A DNA stretch of 6,694 nt. Source: a bacterium HR20. GTDB lineage: Bacteria; Bacteroidota; Ignavibacteria; Kapaibacteriales; NICIL-2. Of the stretch, positions 1 to 5,007 are shown piece after piece. Under the pieces are notes generated by a model. It did not search any database. It had not been told where the DNA came from and saw only the letters and a program-made list of their open reading frames with translations. The DNA is taken from positions 1-6,694 of the forward strand of contig BEHW01000107.1 of assembly GCA_002898675.1 (NCBI GenBank). The letters run 5' to 3'. Both the position numbers and the translations under genes were made by a program. Position 1 is the first letter of the stretch; each line of letters begins with the position of its first letter.

Positions 1-22
1 ACGCGTAGCATTCGCACGTCGT

Positions 23-59
23 CAACGGGGCACGTTCAGTTCTGGAACGTGCCCCGTTG
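23..59. terminator. Perfect 15-bp hairpin, probable terminator of an upstream gene
   Basis: The left arm (23-37, CAACGGGGCACGTTC) pairs perfectly with the right arm (45-59, GAACGTGCCCCGTTG) around a 7-base loop (38-44). A TAG stop in frame 3 at 6-8 could be the end of an upstream gene, which would put the hairpin 14 bases after it. No T-run follows on either strand, so it is not a textbook Rho-independent terminator. It may instead protect a 3' end or act in both directions. The stem is long, GC-rich and perfect, so its reality as a structure is much surer than its function. Confidence 0.6.
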
Positions 60-86
60 CATTGTCACACTTTCCGCGTAATTCCC

Positions 87-866
87 ATGGGCTGGGTTAG
101 TCTTTTTTTCTTTGTTGCTGCAGTAGTTCTTGCCCAAGAGCAGCCGCACATCGAGCTCCGCTTTACCGTGAGCGATGAGCTAAGCGCCGGTATTACCTTG
201 CGCTGCGGCATTGATTCGATTGCGACCGATGGAATTGATCCTTCGTTGGGAGAGTTTCCTCTGCCGGGACACCCACCGAGCGGATTCCACGCTGCATGGG
301 AAATCGTCACTGAGGGAATCGGTGATCTAAGCTATACCGACTTCCGCCCCTACCCGGATACTGCAAGCGAACACTTTTTCCGTGAGTATAGCCTCAACGT
401 CTCACCAAAACTTGCAGGGCGAGGTGACATGATTATCTTTCGCTGGGAGTATCCATTCCCCCGCGGCATTGATTCAGTCGTAGTCAGTGACCGTTTGCAG
501 GGAGCACTTGTGCGCTTTGCATTCGGTCCTACTGGTGCGGATACCATCACTGGTTCGTATGCCGAGCTGGAGCGCTTTCTTGTGCGGGTGTACTATACGC
601 CATCCAAGGTGTTGTCGGTCGAAGACTTGCGTCGAACGTATGCGTCAATAATACTCACAAGTGCTGATGGTATGTTTTCGCTCCCTGTTCCGTTCCTGCC
701 GGAATCACTGAGCGTTTATACACTGGATGGAAAGCACTGCACCGTTCCGTACACGTACGGCGGCGGTACCCTCTGCATCCGCACCGATGCATTGCCCCAT
801 GGATGGTTTGTGCTTGTGGCGATTTCTGCACGAGGTGAGAAAGTAGAGCAGGTATTTTTACGGTAG
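87..866 (+). CDS. Secreted protein with T9SS-type C-terminal sorting domain
   Basis: Predicted exported protein of 259 residues. Residues 1-16 form a hydrophobic signal peptide (Leu, three Phe, Val and Ala rich) ending VLA before Gln17. Residues about 35-64 carry an ATDGID...LGE...LP..PP pattern, which I recognise from secreted proteins of Ignavibacteria/Kapabacteria-type genomes. The last ~55 residues fit a T9SS type A sorting domain: a SLSVYTLDGK strand, a central ALPHGWFVLV strand and a final strand ending FLR. The likely fate is outer-membrane export by the T9SS and surface attachment or release. No catalytic motif is visible, so the function is unknown. The start is uncertain: the frame extends to a TTG at 57, but that codon lies inside the hairpin stem, so ATG 87 is preferred. 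Neither has a clear ribosome binding site. A weak GAGCC/GGCTC hairpin follows the stop. Confidence 0.8.
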   Translation: MGWVSLFFFVAAVVLAQEQPHIELRFTVSDELSAGITLRCGIDSIATDGIDPSLGEFPLPGHPPSGFHAAWEIVTEGIGDLSYTDFRPYPDTASEHFFREYSLNVSPKLAGRGDMIIFRWEYPFPRGIDSVVVSDRLQGALVRFAFGPTGADTITGSYAELERFLVRVYYTPSKVLSVEDLRRTYASIILTSADGMFSLPVPFLPESLSVYTLDGKHCTVPYTYGGGTLCIRTDALPHGWFVLVAISARGEKVEQVFLR

Positions 867-870
867 CTTC

Positions 871-884
871 GAGCCTCTAGGCTC
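871..884 (+). terminator. Small hairpin just after the secreted-protein gene
   Basis: GAGCC (871-875) and GGCTC (880-884) form a 5-bp stem with a TCTA loop, starting 4 bases after the stop codon at 864-866. There is no T-run, only scattered T residues (AACGTTTCGG). It could help end transcription of the upstream gene. The call is weak because the stem is short. Confidence 0.25.
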
Positions 885-897
885 AACGTTTCGGTGA

Positions 898-929
898 TTG
901 TGCCGATACTGTATCGCGGATGACATTTG
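898..929 (+). promoter_or_regulatory. Candidate promoter with an internal palindrome upstream of the small-gene pair
   Basis: GACATTTG (922-929) matches the Bacteroidetes -7 consensus TAnnTTTG at five of six fixed positions. A TTG (898-900) lies 21 bases upstream, about where the -33 element belongs. Between them is a 13-base palindrome, CGATACTGTATCG (904-916, centre T910), which could be an operator. Each element is short and could occur by chance. The supporting point is their arrangement in the 99-base gap before the next gene. Confidence 0.25.
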
Positions 930-965
930 ATGCAGTTTTCAGTATTGAACATCGAAGTATAGCCG

Positions 966-1352
966 ATGCTCTATTCAGTGGATTGTTCCGTTGAGCTCAC
1001 CTTTTCTGCTATGCAAGAACGTGACCATCACTCCGGCGGCCTCAAAATTCAAGACGTACTCGATGCCTTGCAACAGCTTCTGGCGCAGTTGCAAGTTCGG
1101 TGTTACTCGACCTATCACACATGCGCTGCAATCGCAGACATTGCTCATGCAGGGTTAGACGTTCAATCCAGTGGTACTCCCTACTTTTCCAGCATCGAGG
1201 CATTGGCAAGGAAGGAAGATGAGCACGCTGCTCTTGTGAGCGATCTATTTGCAACGTGCGAGCAACTCATCGTCGAACTCCGCCCTGCTCTTGCCTGCGT
1301 GGAGTCGGCGGAGCGGGAAACTATCCCAGAATGCTACGATGGACATAGCTAA
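966..1352 (+). CDS. Small hypothetical protein, mostly helical
   Basis: I do not recognise this family. The 128-residue product is acidic to neutral and looks alpha-helical. One predicted helix spans about residues 26-45 (LKIQDVLDALQQLLAQL) and another about 75-108, rich in Ala, Leu, Glu and Asp. It has no signal peptide or membrane span and is probably cytoplasmic. Six Cys are scattered without a clear metal-binding spacing. An internal ATG at 1011 would give 113 residues starting MQERDHH; neither start has a Shine-Dalgarno sequence, so the start is unsettled. The 3' end overlaps the next gene by 14 bases (1339-1352), suggesting co-translation. It could be a small helical adaptor or scaffold, but that is only inference from composition. 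Confidence 0.55.
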   Translation: MLYSVDCSVELTFSAMQERDHHSGGLKIQDVLDALQQLLAQLQVRCYSTYHTCAAIADIAHAGLDVQSSGTPYFSSIEALARKEDEHAALVSDLFATCEQLIVELRPALACVESAERETIPECYDGHS

Positions 1353-1689
1353 GCAACCCTGCCACCAGGAACACGAGCCTCGCTACCGTTCTGCAGAGGA
1401 GGCTTTCGAAGATTGGCTTGAACTTTCGCACATTTCAGCAGTGCGCCGCGGGGTACCTGCCGGGGGCTACCTGCCTGCTGAATTCGTGACAAAAGCATCA
1501 GAGCCAGTGACAATCTACTACGATGCAGAGCCACAAACTCCTGGAATGTCTGTGCTCGTGGAAAAAGATGGCTGGGGCATTGTACGGGCGATTAAGGTTC
1601 GGTGCACCTGTGGATGCAGTGCGACGATTGCAATAGACTACGCGGAACAACCTTTCACGCAGACGAATGATCATGGTTCCGTTTCTTAG
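1339..1689 (+). CDS. Small hypothetical protein with Cys-x-Cys-x-Cys motif
   Basis: I do not recognise this family. The start is taken as ATG 1339, inside the end of the preceding gene and in another frame, giving 116 residues. The frame is open further upstream to 1249, but that part lies wholly over the upstream gene and reads as low-complexity Ser/Asn/Ala, typical of a shadow. The N-terminal half contains a helical stretch (about 18-32, SAEEAFEDWLEL). The C-terminal half is beta-like with VRCTCGCSATIAIDY; Cys89, Cys91 and Cys93 could contribute to a metal site, although only one further Cys (Cys8) is present. There is no signal peptide. The 14-base overlap with the upstream gene suggests translational coupling and a joint role. 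After its stop, 195 bases precede the next start. Confidence 0.55.
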   Translation: MDIAKQPCHQEHEPRYRSAEEAFEDWLELSHISAVRRGVPAGGYLPAEFVTKASEPVTIYYDAEPQTPGMSVLVEKDGWGIVRAIKVRCTCGCSATIAIDYAEQPFTQTNDHGSVS

Positions 1690-1872
1690 TGGTGGAAGGA
1701 GATTCGATCGGCTGCGAGGGCGATAGATCCGTTCTCTGACTGCGATACCATCAGTGGAGATAGCACAGTAGGGGAAAGAACATTGTTTCAGAGCGATGTC
1801 ACACCCACCCAAGATTCGTGACTTAGATAATAGACACCGGTGTTTCTCCACGAAGTAAGGTCTCACCAGCTT

Positions 1873-1877
1873 AGGAG
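1873..1877 (+). promoter_or_regulatory. Shine-Dalgarno site deciding the protease start
   Basis: AGGAG lies 7 bases before ATG 1885 but only 1 base before ATG 1879, and well downstream of a GTG at 1840. It therefore selects ATG 1885. That start also places a Ser-Ser-Gly-Arg n-region directly before the hydrophobic core of the signal peptide. Confidence 0.6.
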
Positions 1878-1884
1878 CATGGTC

Positions 1885-3054
1885 ATGAGCAGCGGAAGAG
1901 TGGTTCTTGGTCTGCTGCTTAGTGCGGGCAGTACCATTGCGGTACTTGGGCAGCAGGACTGCAACAGCAGCGAATGGGTGAGCAATAGTTGGTGCAAAAG
2001 GGGAGCTCAGTGTACACCATGTGTACGGTTTCTTTACAATTTGCAGCCATGTGCGGGAGCGTGGTGTACTGAATTTCCTCGCCGTGTAATGAGTGCGCAG
2101 CTACCGATGTGCTTGGTACTCGATAGTACCTATCCTCCCCCATTTTCTGAGGTATGGTGGCCGGACCCAGAAGATACAGCGGTGCGGCGACTTATATTTT
2201 CCGCGGAGTATCTCTGGGAGGATTTCTGCTGTGCAGCACGTGCCTGGTCGTGCATCTGCGGCTGGGAAAATCAGACCTGTCAGTGTCGTGTCCGAGTGAA
2301 ATTCTCTATACATTCGACCGACTTCCCAGTTGGGAGTAGGGTTACAGCCTATGCCATACCTTGGTGGTGGAGGCCGCAAGGTGATAGTCGTTTTGCGCTG
2401 TGTGACAGCTTTGAGATTCGACTCAATAGCACTCCTTGGTACGTCGGAACGAATAGGGATTGGCAGTACATCGGATTGGACGAAATGGGGATGCCGCGTC
2501 GCTTCTTTTACAATCGCCGCTTTTGGGAAGCTGCGTGGAAGATTGACACCAGTACCCGACTCAAGAAGTATTATGCGTATGACCTCTGCACGATCTTGAC
2601 TCATGAGATTGGGCACATCTACGGGTTCGGGGACGGTAGTTGCAGTGCACCAGTCTGCGACACCTGTTTTCAAGATGCGAACTTTCGTCGGGACCATCCA
2701 GAGCGGTGCCGGTGTTGCTACGAAGGTATAATGAATGGGCGAGGATTCACCGAACATGATCGGTGCATGTTCGCAAAGCTCTACTGCCCGGAGCTTGCGT
2801 CGGTGCGCATTGATCAGACAGCGCCACGGGAGGCCGAAGGGCAGAGGCTGCAGCTAAAAATTCCCTCTGGTGGTGCGTTGATTCGACTTCAAATCTATGA
2901 CCTTCGTGGGCGGCTGCTCGAAGAGATTCCGGCACAGTGGTACAGCGGTGGGGACGCAACGATCGAAGTGCCCACACATGGTGTGTCGGGTGTGTATTTT
3001 TGTGTGGTAGAAGTCAATGGTGAGCGCTGCCTTCGAACCATCATTGTTCCATGA
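1885..3054 (+). CDS. Secreted Cys-rich metzincin-type zinc protease with T9SS sorting domain
   Basis: Probable extracellular zinc endopeptidase of 389 residues. Residues 1-22 are a signal peptide (MSSGRVVLGLLL..., cleavage VLG|QQ). The zinc site is HEIGHIYGFGD at 240-250 (nucleotides 2602-2634), matching HExxHxxGxxD: His240 and His244 are ligands, Glu241 is the catalytic base and Asp250 the likely third ligand. A Met-turn candidate (GIMNG, Met283) follows, then TEHDRCMFAKLYC, much like the helix after the Met-turn in matrixins. Residues about 305-389 form a T9SS type A tail (LQIYDLRGRLLEE ... GVYFCVVEVNGE ... TIIVP). Matrixins usually have His as the third ligand; Asp occurs in snapalysin-type enzymes. 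The mature part has 25 Cys, so heavy disulfide bonding is likely. The substrate is unknown. It is the first of three closely spaced genes with strong ribosome binding sites. Confidence 0.85.
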   Translation: MSSGRVVLGLLLSAGSTIAVLGQQDCNSSEWVSNSWCKRGAQCTPCVRFLYNLQPCAGAWCTEFPRRVMSAQLPMCLVLDSTYPPPFSEVWWPDPEDTAVRRLIFSAEYLWEDFCCAARAWSCICGWENQTCQCRVRVKFSIHSTDFPVGSRVTAYAIPWWWRPQGDSRFALCDSFEIRLNSTPWYVGTNRDWQYIGLDEMGMPRRFFYNRRFWEAAWKIDTSTRLKKYYAYDLCTILTHEIGHIYGFGDGSCSAPVCDTCFQDANFRRDHPERCRCCYEGIMNGRGFTEHDRCMFAKLYCPELASVRIDQTAPREAEGQRLQLKIPSGGALIRLQIYDLRGRLLEEIPAQWYSGGDATIEVPTHGVSGVYFCVVEVNGERCLRTIIVP

Positions 3055-3102
3055 AAAGCATGAAGACAATGCGATACGTTGGATGTTTCACTGCTGATCA
3101 AT

Positions 3103-3107
3103 GGAGG
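3103..3107 (+). promoter_or_regulatory. Shine-Dalgarno site deciding the start of the second secreted protein
   Basis: GGAGG lies 5 bases before ATG 3113. It overlaps an alternative in-frame ATG at 3101, which has no ribosome binding site of its own. ATG 3113 gives MNRYVATVVV..., a normal signal peptide beginning. Confidence 0.6.
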
Positions 3108-3112
3108 TAGCG

Positions 3113-4144
3113 ATGAACAGGTACGTTGCAACAGTAGTGGTGTGCATTGCAAGTGCGCTGGCGCAGTTACCGAGAAATGCGTGCGGTGACCACACCTTGA
3201 TCTACCAGCTACCCTGGCCGCAGCGGTTGCCGCCACTTTCGATCTACATGCCCTACGATGTGCTCGTTGGATACATCGGACTGGATTCAGCGAATTGGGC
3301 ATCCCGTAACAAGCAGAGCGACTATCGCATGAGCGAGTTCCTGGAGCGTCGCGGGTCTTTCGATGATGACACGTTGCGGAAGATGGTGCGTTCGATGTTC
3401 GCGATGTGCGATTACAATCCGATGCTCTATGAGGCTACGCTGAGTACACCGCGGTATCGAGTTGGCTTGTATGGTCTTGATCCCTATATGATTGGGAGTG
3501 AGATCCTCGGCGCGATCGAGAGAGCATGGGGAAGGGACACAGCAAATAAGTACCGTGATTTAGCATTACTGCGTGCAGATTACATTCTCCATGTAAGAGT
3601 TGACGATACGATCCATACCAAAGAAAATCTCATCGTCACGACGTGTCAAGTGTTGGACGTTCTCAAAGGCCAGGTCGCGCCTGCCTGCGATCCGACCTAC
3701 ACGCATTGGAGAGGCAGAGGTTCTGTCAAGAACGCGGCTCCTGCTCCATCGGTGCTGAGCACGGGAACATGTCTGCAGTTCACATACATTCCACAATACA
3801 GGATAGGAGGATATCTTGATGTGATCTATCCGCCGTTGGATCGTTACATGGGCGATTCCATTTATCCAGGCAAGGAGTACATGGTAATGCTTGTCTATGC
3901 GATTCGGTGCTACGGTGACTCGGTGGGAGATTGGCACATGTTGACACCAATGATGATCGATATGCAGTGCGAAAATTCAGATGTTTGGTTCCAGGTGAGC
4001 CCTGCTGCGTATGCGATCGAGCAGGAAGGAAGCGAACTCGTTGTGCGGATGCCGTGGAACGAATTCGGATGGGGGACAAGCGTACCGCTGGCGACGTTCA
4101 AGCAGCAGTTACGCTCACGTATCGAAGAGTTTCGGAGTTGGTAG
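3113..4144 (+). CDS. Secreted protein of unknown function, possible NTR/TIMP-like middle region
   Basis: Exported protein of 343 residues. The signal peptide (residues 1-17, ending SALA before Gln18) is clear. No T9SS sorting tail is present: the C-terminus is a charged helix (TFKQQLRSRIEEFRSW), so the protein is probably periplasmic. I do not recognise the family. Residues about 155-186 read ADYILHVRV ... CQVLDVLKG, and about 251-260 YPGKEYMVML. This order of 'AD-x-hydrophobic strand, V-x-x-VLKG, Cys, PGxEYxxxL' resembles netrin/TIMP-like OB-fold domains, but that is a weak visual match. It has eight Cys after the signal peptide. The N-terminal part (40-150) is rich in Tyr, Met and Asp with no known motif. 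It starts 58 bases after the protease stop and ends 16 bases before the sigma-factor start, so co-transcription with both is likely. Confidence 0.7.
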   Translation: MNRYVATVVVCIASALAQLPRNACGDHTLIYQLPWPQRLPPLSIYMPYDVLVGYIGLDSANWASRNKQSDYRMSEFLERRGSFDDDTLRKMVRSMFAMCDYNPMLYEATLSTPRYRVGLYGLDPYMIGSEILGAIERAWGRDTANKYRDLALLRADYILHVRVDDTIHTKENLIVTTCQVLDVLKGQVAPACDPTYTHWRGRGSVKNAAPAPSVLSTGTCLQFTYIPQYRIGGYLDVIYPPLDRYMGDSIYPGKEYMVMLVYAIRCYGDSVGDWHMLTPMMIDMQCENSDVWFQVSPAAYAIEQEGSELVVRMPWNEFGWGTSVPLATFKQQLRSRIEEFRSW

Positions 4145-4146
4145 GC

Positions 4147-4152
4147 AGGAGG
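4147..4152 (+). promoter_or_regulatory. Strong Shine-Dalgarno site of the sigma-factor gene
   Basis: A perfect AGGAGG sits 8 bases before ATG 4161, right after the stop codon of the preceding gene (4142-4144). It supports ATG 4161 rather than the longer open frame extending back to 4011, which would overlap the upstream gene by 134 bases. Confidence 0.7.
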
Positions 4153-4160
4153 ATGGCGCA

Positions 4161-4448
4161 ATGGCACGCAAACGGAAAGTTCCGGACTCAAAACCCCCAC
4201 CGATAGAGGAGCGTGGCAAGCCAGAAGAAATCCCCCTGCCTCAACGGGCAGATGCCGCGCTTCGTCTCGAATCGCTTCGAGGGCGAGTAGTTCGGCTATT
4301 ACGTGCGATCTGCTCCGATCATGAACTCGTCGAGGATGCATGGTGTGAGGGCCTTGCCCGGATGCTGAACAAATTCCCCAATGGGGAGTGGGAATTTCTC
4401 GACGACGTGCGCCTTGTCAACATCGTCTTCGGTACTGCACGGAACTGA
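4161..4448 (+). CDS. Sigma factor region 2 half (95 residues, ends at the TGA)
   Basis: If TGA 4446-4448 acts as a stop, the product is a 95-residue polypeptide. It has a basic, Pro-rich N-terminal leader (MARKRKVPDSKPPP...), then nearly all of sigma-70 region 2, which in the family binds the core RNA polymerase clamp and recognises and melts the -10 element. It would lack region 4, and so any -35 recognition. Its strong ribosome binding site and position 16 bases after the secreted-protein gene suggest that it is translated. Alone it could be inactive, or could work with a separate region 4 protein, as RsoA does with SigO in Bacillus subtilis. Confidence 0.55.
   Translation: MARKRKVPDSKPPPIEERGKPEEIPLPQRADAALRLESLRGRVVRLLRAICSDHELVEDAWCEGLARMLNKFPNGEWEFLDDVRLVNIVFGTARN
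4446..4448 (+). other. In-frame TGA inside the sigma-factor reading frame
   Basis: The context is AAC TGA CTC, between Asn95 of TARN and LRD. UGA followed by C is a known inefficient termination context in bacteria; the prfB frameshift site is also UGAC. TGA seems to act as a normal stop elsewhere here, because the T9SS tail of the protease ends properly at TGA 3052-3054. Confidence 0.85.
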
Positions 4449-4562
4449 CTCCGAGATCATGAGCCTTCGATTCGTCTTGCTGCACTGATCCCGGACGTTG
4501 AGTACTGCGAGCCCAATCAATCTGAACATCCGAACTCCGACGAGCTATTCACCGATCAATCA

Positions 4563-4817
4563 TTGAATCCTGAAGAACTTGTCGCTTCGCGTATCGATCT
4601 TCTCAGCGTGCTACAACACTTTTCGTGTGAAGAGCTATTCTTCCTCTTTGCACGGTGGCTCGATTTCGAGCATGAAGAAATTGCTCAACTGGCAGGAATA
4701 CAGCCTGCTGCGGTCCGACAACGATGCTCCCGTGTTCAGCAACAGTTGATCGGTCGTCTCAGGGATGCTGGATTCGAAGTGAACAGAAGACGGGGCAAGC
4801 GCACGAAGAAGAAATAA
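4563..4817 (+). CDS. Sigma factor region 4 half (84 residues if started at TTG)
   Basis: TTG 4563 is the first ATG, GTG or TTG codon in frame after the TGA and would give 84 residues. The product holds sigma-70 region 4: a leading helix (NPEELVASRIDLLSVLQHF), a core helix (CEELFFLFARWLDF), the DNA-binding helix-turn-helix (EEIAQLAGIQPAAVRQRCSRVQQQL) and a basic tail ending KRTKKK. In the family this domain reads the -35 element and contacts the beta flap. The TTG has no ribosome binding site, and coding-like sequence continues upstream of it to the TGA. It is therefore more likely the tail of one broken or recoded gene than an independent gene. Confidence 0.4.
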   Translation: MNPEELVASRIDLLSVLQHFSCEELFFLFARWLDFEHEEIAQLAGIQPAAVRQRCSRVQQQLIGRLRDAGFEVNRRRGKRTKKK

Positions 4818-4891
4818 CAACTCCACAATGAGGTGAGCTCAAGTTCCCCTTCCCTGCGGAGACAAAACAGCACGTACGCAAGATCCGACCA

Positions 4892-4924
4892 TTTCGTGCA
4901 AGGAGGAGATGCACCGTATTTTTG
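4892..4924 (+). promoter_or_regulatory. Candidate Bacteroidetes-type promoter of atpDC
   Basis: TATTTTTG (4917-4924) matches the Bacteroidetes -7 box TAnnTTTG at every fixed position. TTTC (4892-4895), one mismatch from the -33 box TTTG, lies 21 bases upstream. Transcription would begin around 4930, leaving a leader of roughly 75-80 bases before ATG 5008. The -7 match is good; assignment as a promoter depends on this organism using that promoter type. Confidence 0.35.
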
Positions 4925-4934
4925 TGCGCACAAA
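4921..4934. promoter_or_regulatory. 14-bp perfect palindrome, possible operator of atpDC
   Basis: TTTGTGCGCACAAA is a perfect 14-base palindrome with no spacer. It is a poor RNA hairpin and more like a dimeric regulator site. It overlaps the last four bases of the candidate -7 box, where a bound repressor would block transcription of atpDC. No regulator gene for it is visible nearby. Confidence 0.35.
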
Positions 4935-5007
4935 TGCGCATGCTCTGCTCCTTGATGGCGAGCAGAAGCAGTTATCATTACCACTGCACACCACAGGTAA
5001 CGTTTCC

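Larger units (their letters stand above)
4161..4817 (+). pseudogene. ECF-type sigma-70 factor interrupted by one in-frame TGA
   Basis: The frame from ATG 4161 to TAA 4815-4817 holds 218 codons plus the stop and would encode a complete ECF sigma factor, except that codon 96 is TGA (4446-4448). Region 2 spans about residues 33-99 (LRGRVVRLLRAI, HELVEDAWCEGLARMLNKF, then TARN-stop-LRD). Region 4 spans about 138-201, with a helix-turn-helix EEIAQLAGIQPAAVRQRCSR. A Lys/Arg-rich tail ends the protein. ECF factors usually read A(R)N-x-x-x-D here, so the stop replaces a variable residue and the motif continues in frame. CGA (Arg) or TGG (Trp) to TGA is one base change. The 37 codons linking TGA to the next possible TTG start are all sense codons. 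Annotated as a pseudogene for caution; readthrough or a split sigma factor is possible. No anti-sigma gene is seen. Confidence 0.75.

Noticed and set aside
57..86. TTG start for the first secreted protein, adding ten residues
   Set aside because: The TTG is part of the right arm of the perfect hairpin (45-59) and has no ribosome binding site. ATG 87 directly precedes the signal peptide core, though the lack of a positive charge there leaves some doubt.
1834..1843. 10-base palindrome ACACCGGTGT and a GATAAT (1826-1831) upstream of the protease gene
   Set aside because: The palindrome is short, and no -35 or -33 element is found at proper spacing from GATAAT, so neither is supported as a promoter or operator.
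1498..1866. 122-codon open frame on the minus strand over the small Cys-x-Cys gene
   Set aside because: Its composition is rich in Arg, Cys and His with no coherent pattern, and it has no ribosome binding site. The plus-strand reading fits the overlap with the upstream gene better.
2101..2757. 218-codon open frame on the minus strand inside the protease gene
   Set aside because: The opposite strand encodes a protein with a clear zinc motif, signal peptide and T9SS tail. The antisense translation shows no recognisable domain.
3060..3110. 16-codon mini frame (MKTMRYVGCF...) ending within the ribosome binding region of the next gene, like a leader peptide
   Set aside because: It has no ribosome binding site, no run of a regulatory codon and no attenuator hairpin. 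It is short enough to be chance.
4446..4448. Reassignment of TGA to an amino acid genome-wide, or selenocysteine at this codon
   Set aside because: TGA appears to end the protease gene exactly where a T9SS tail should end, and Trp is regularly encoded by TGG here. I see no convincing SECIS-like hairpin just downstream, and sigma factors are not selenoproteins.
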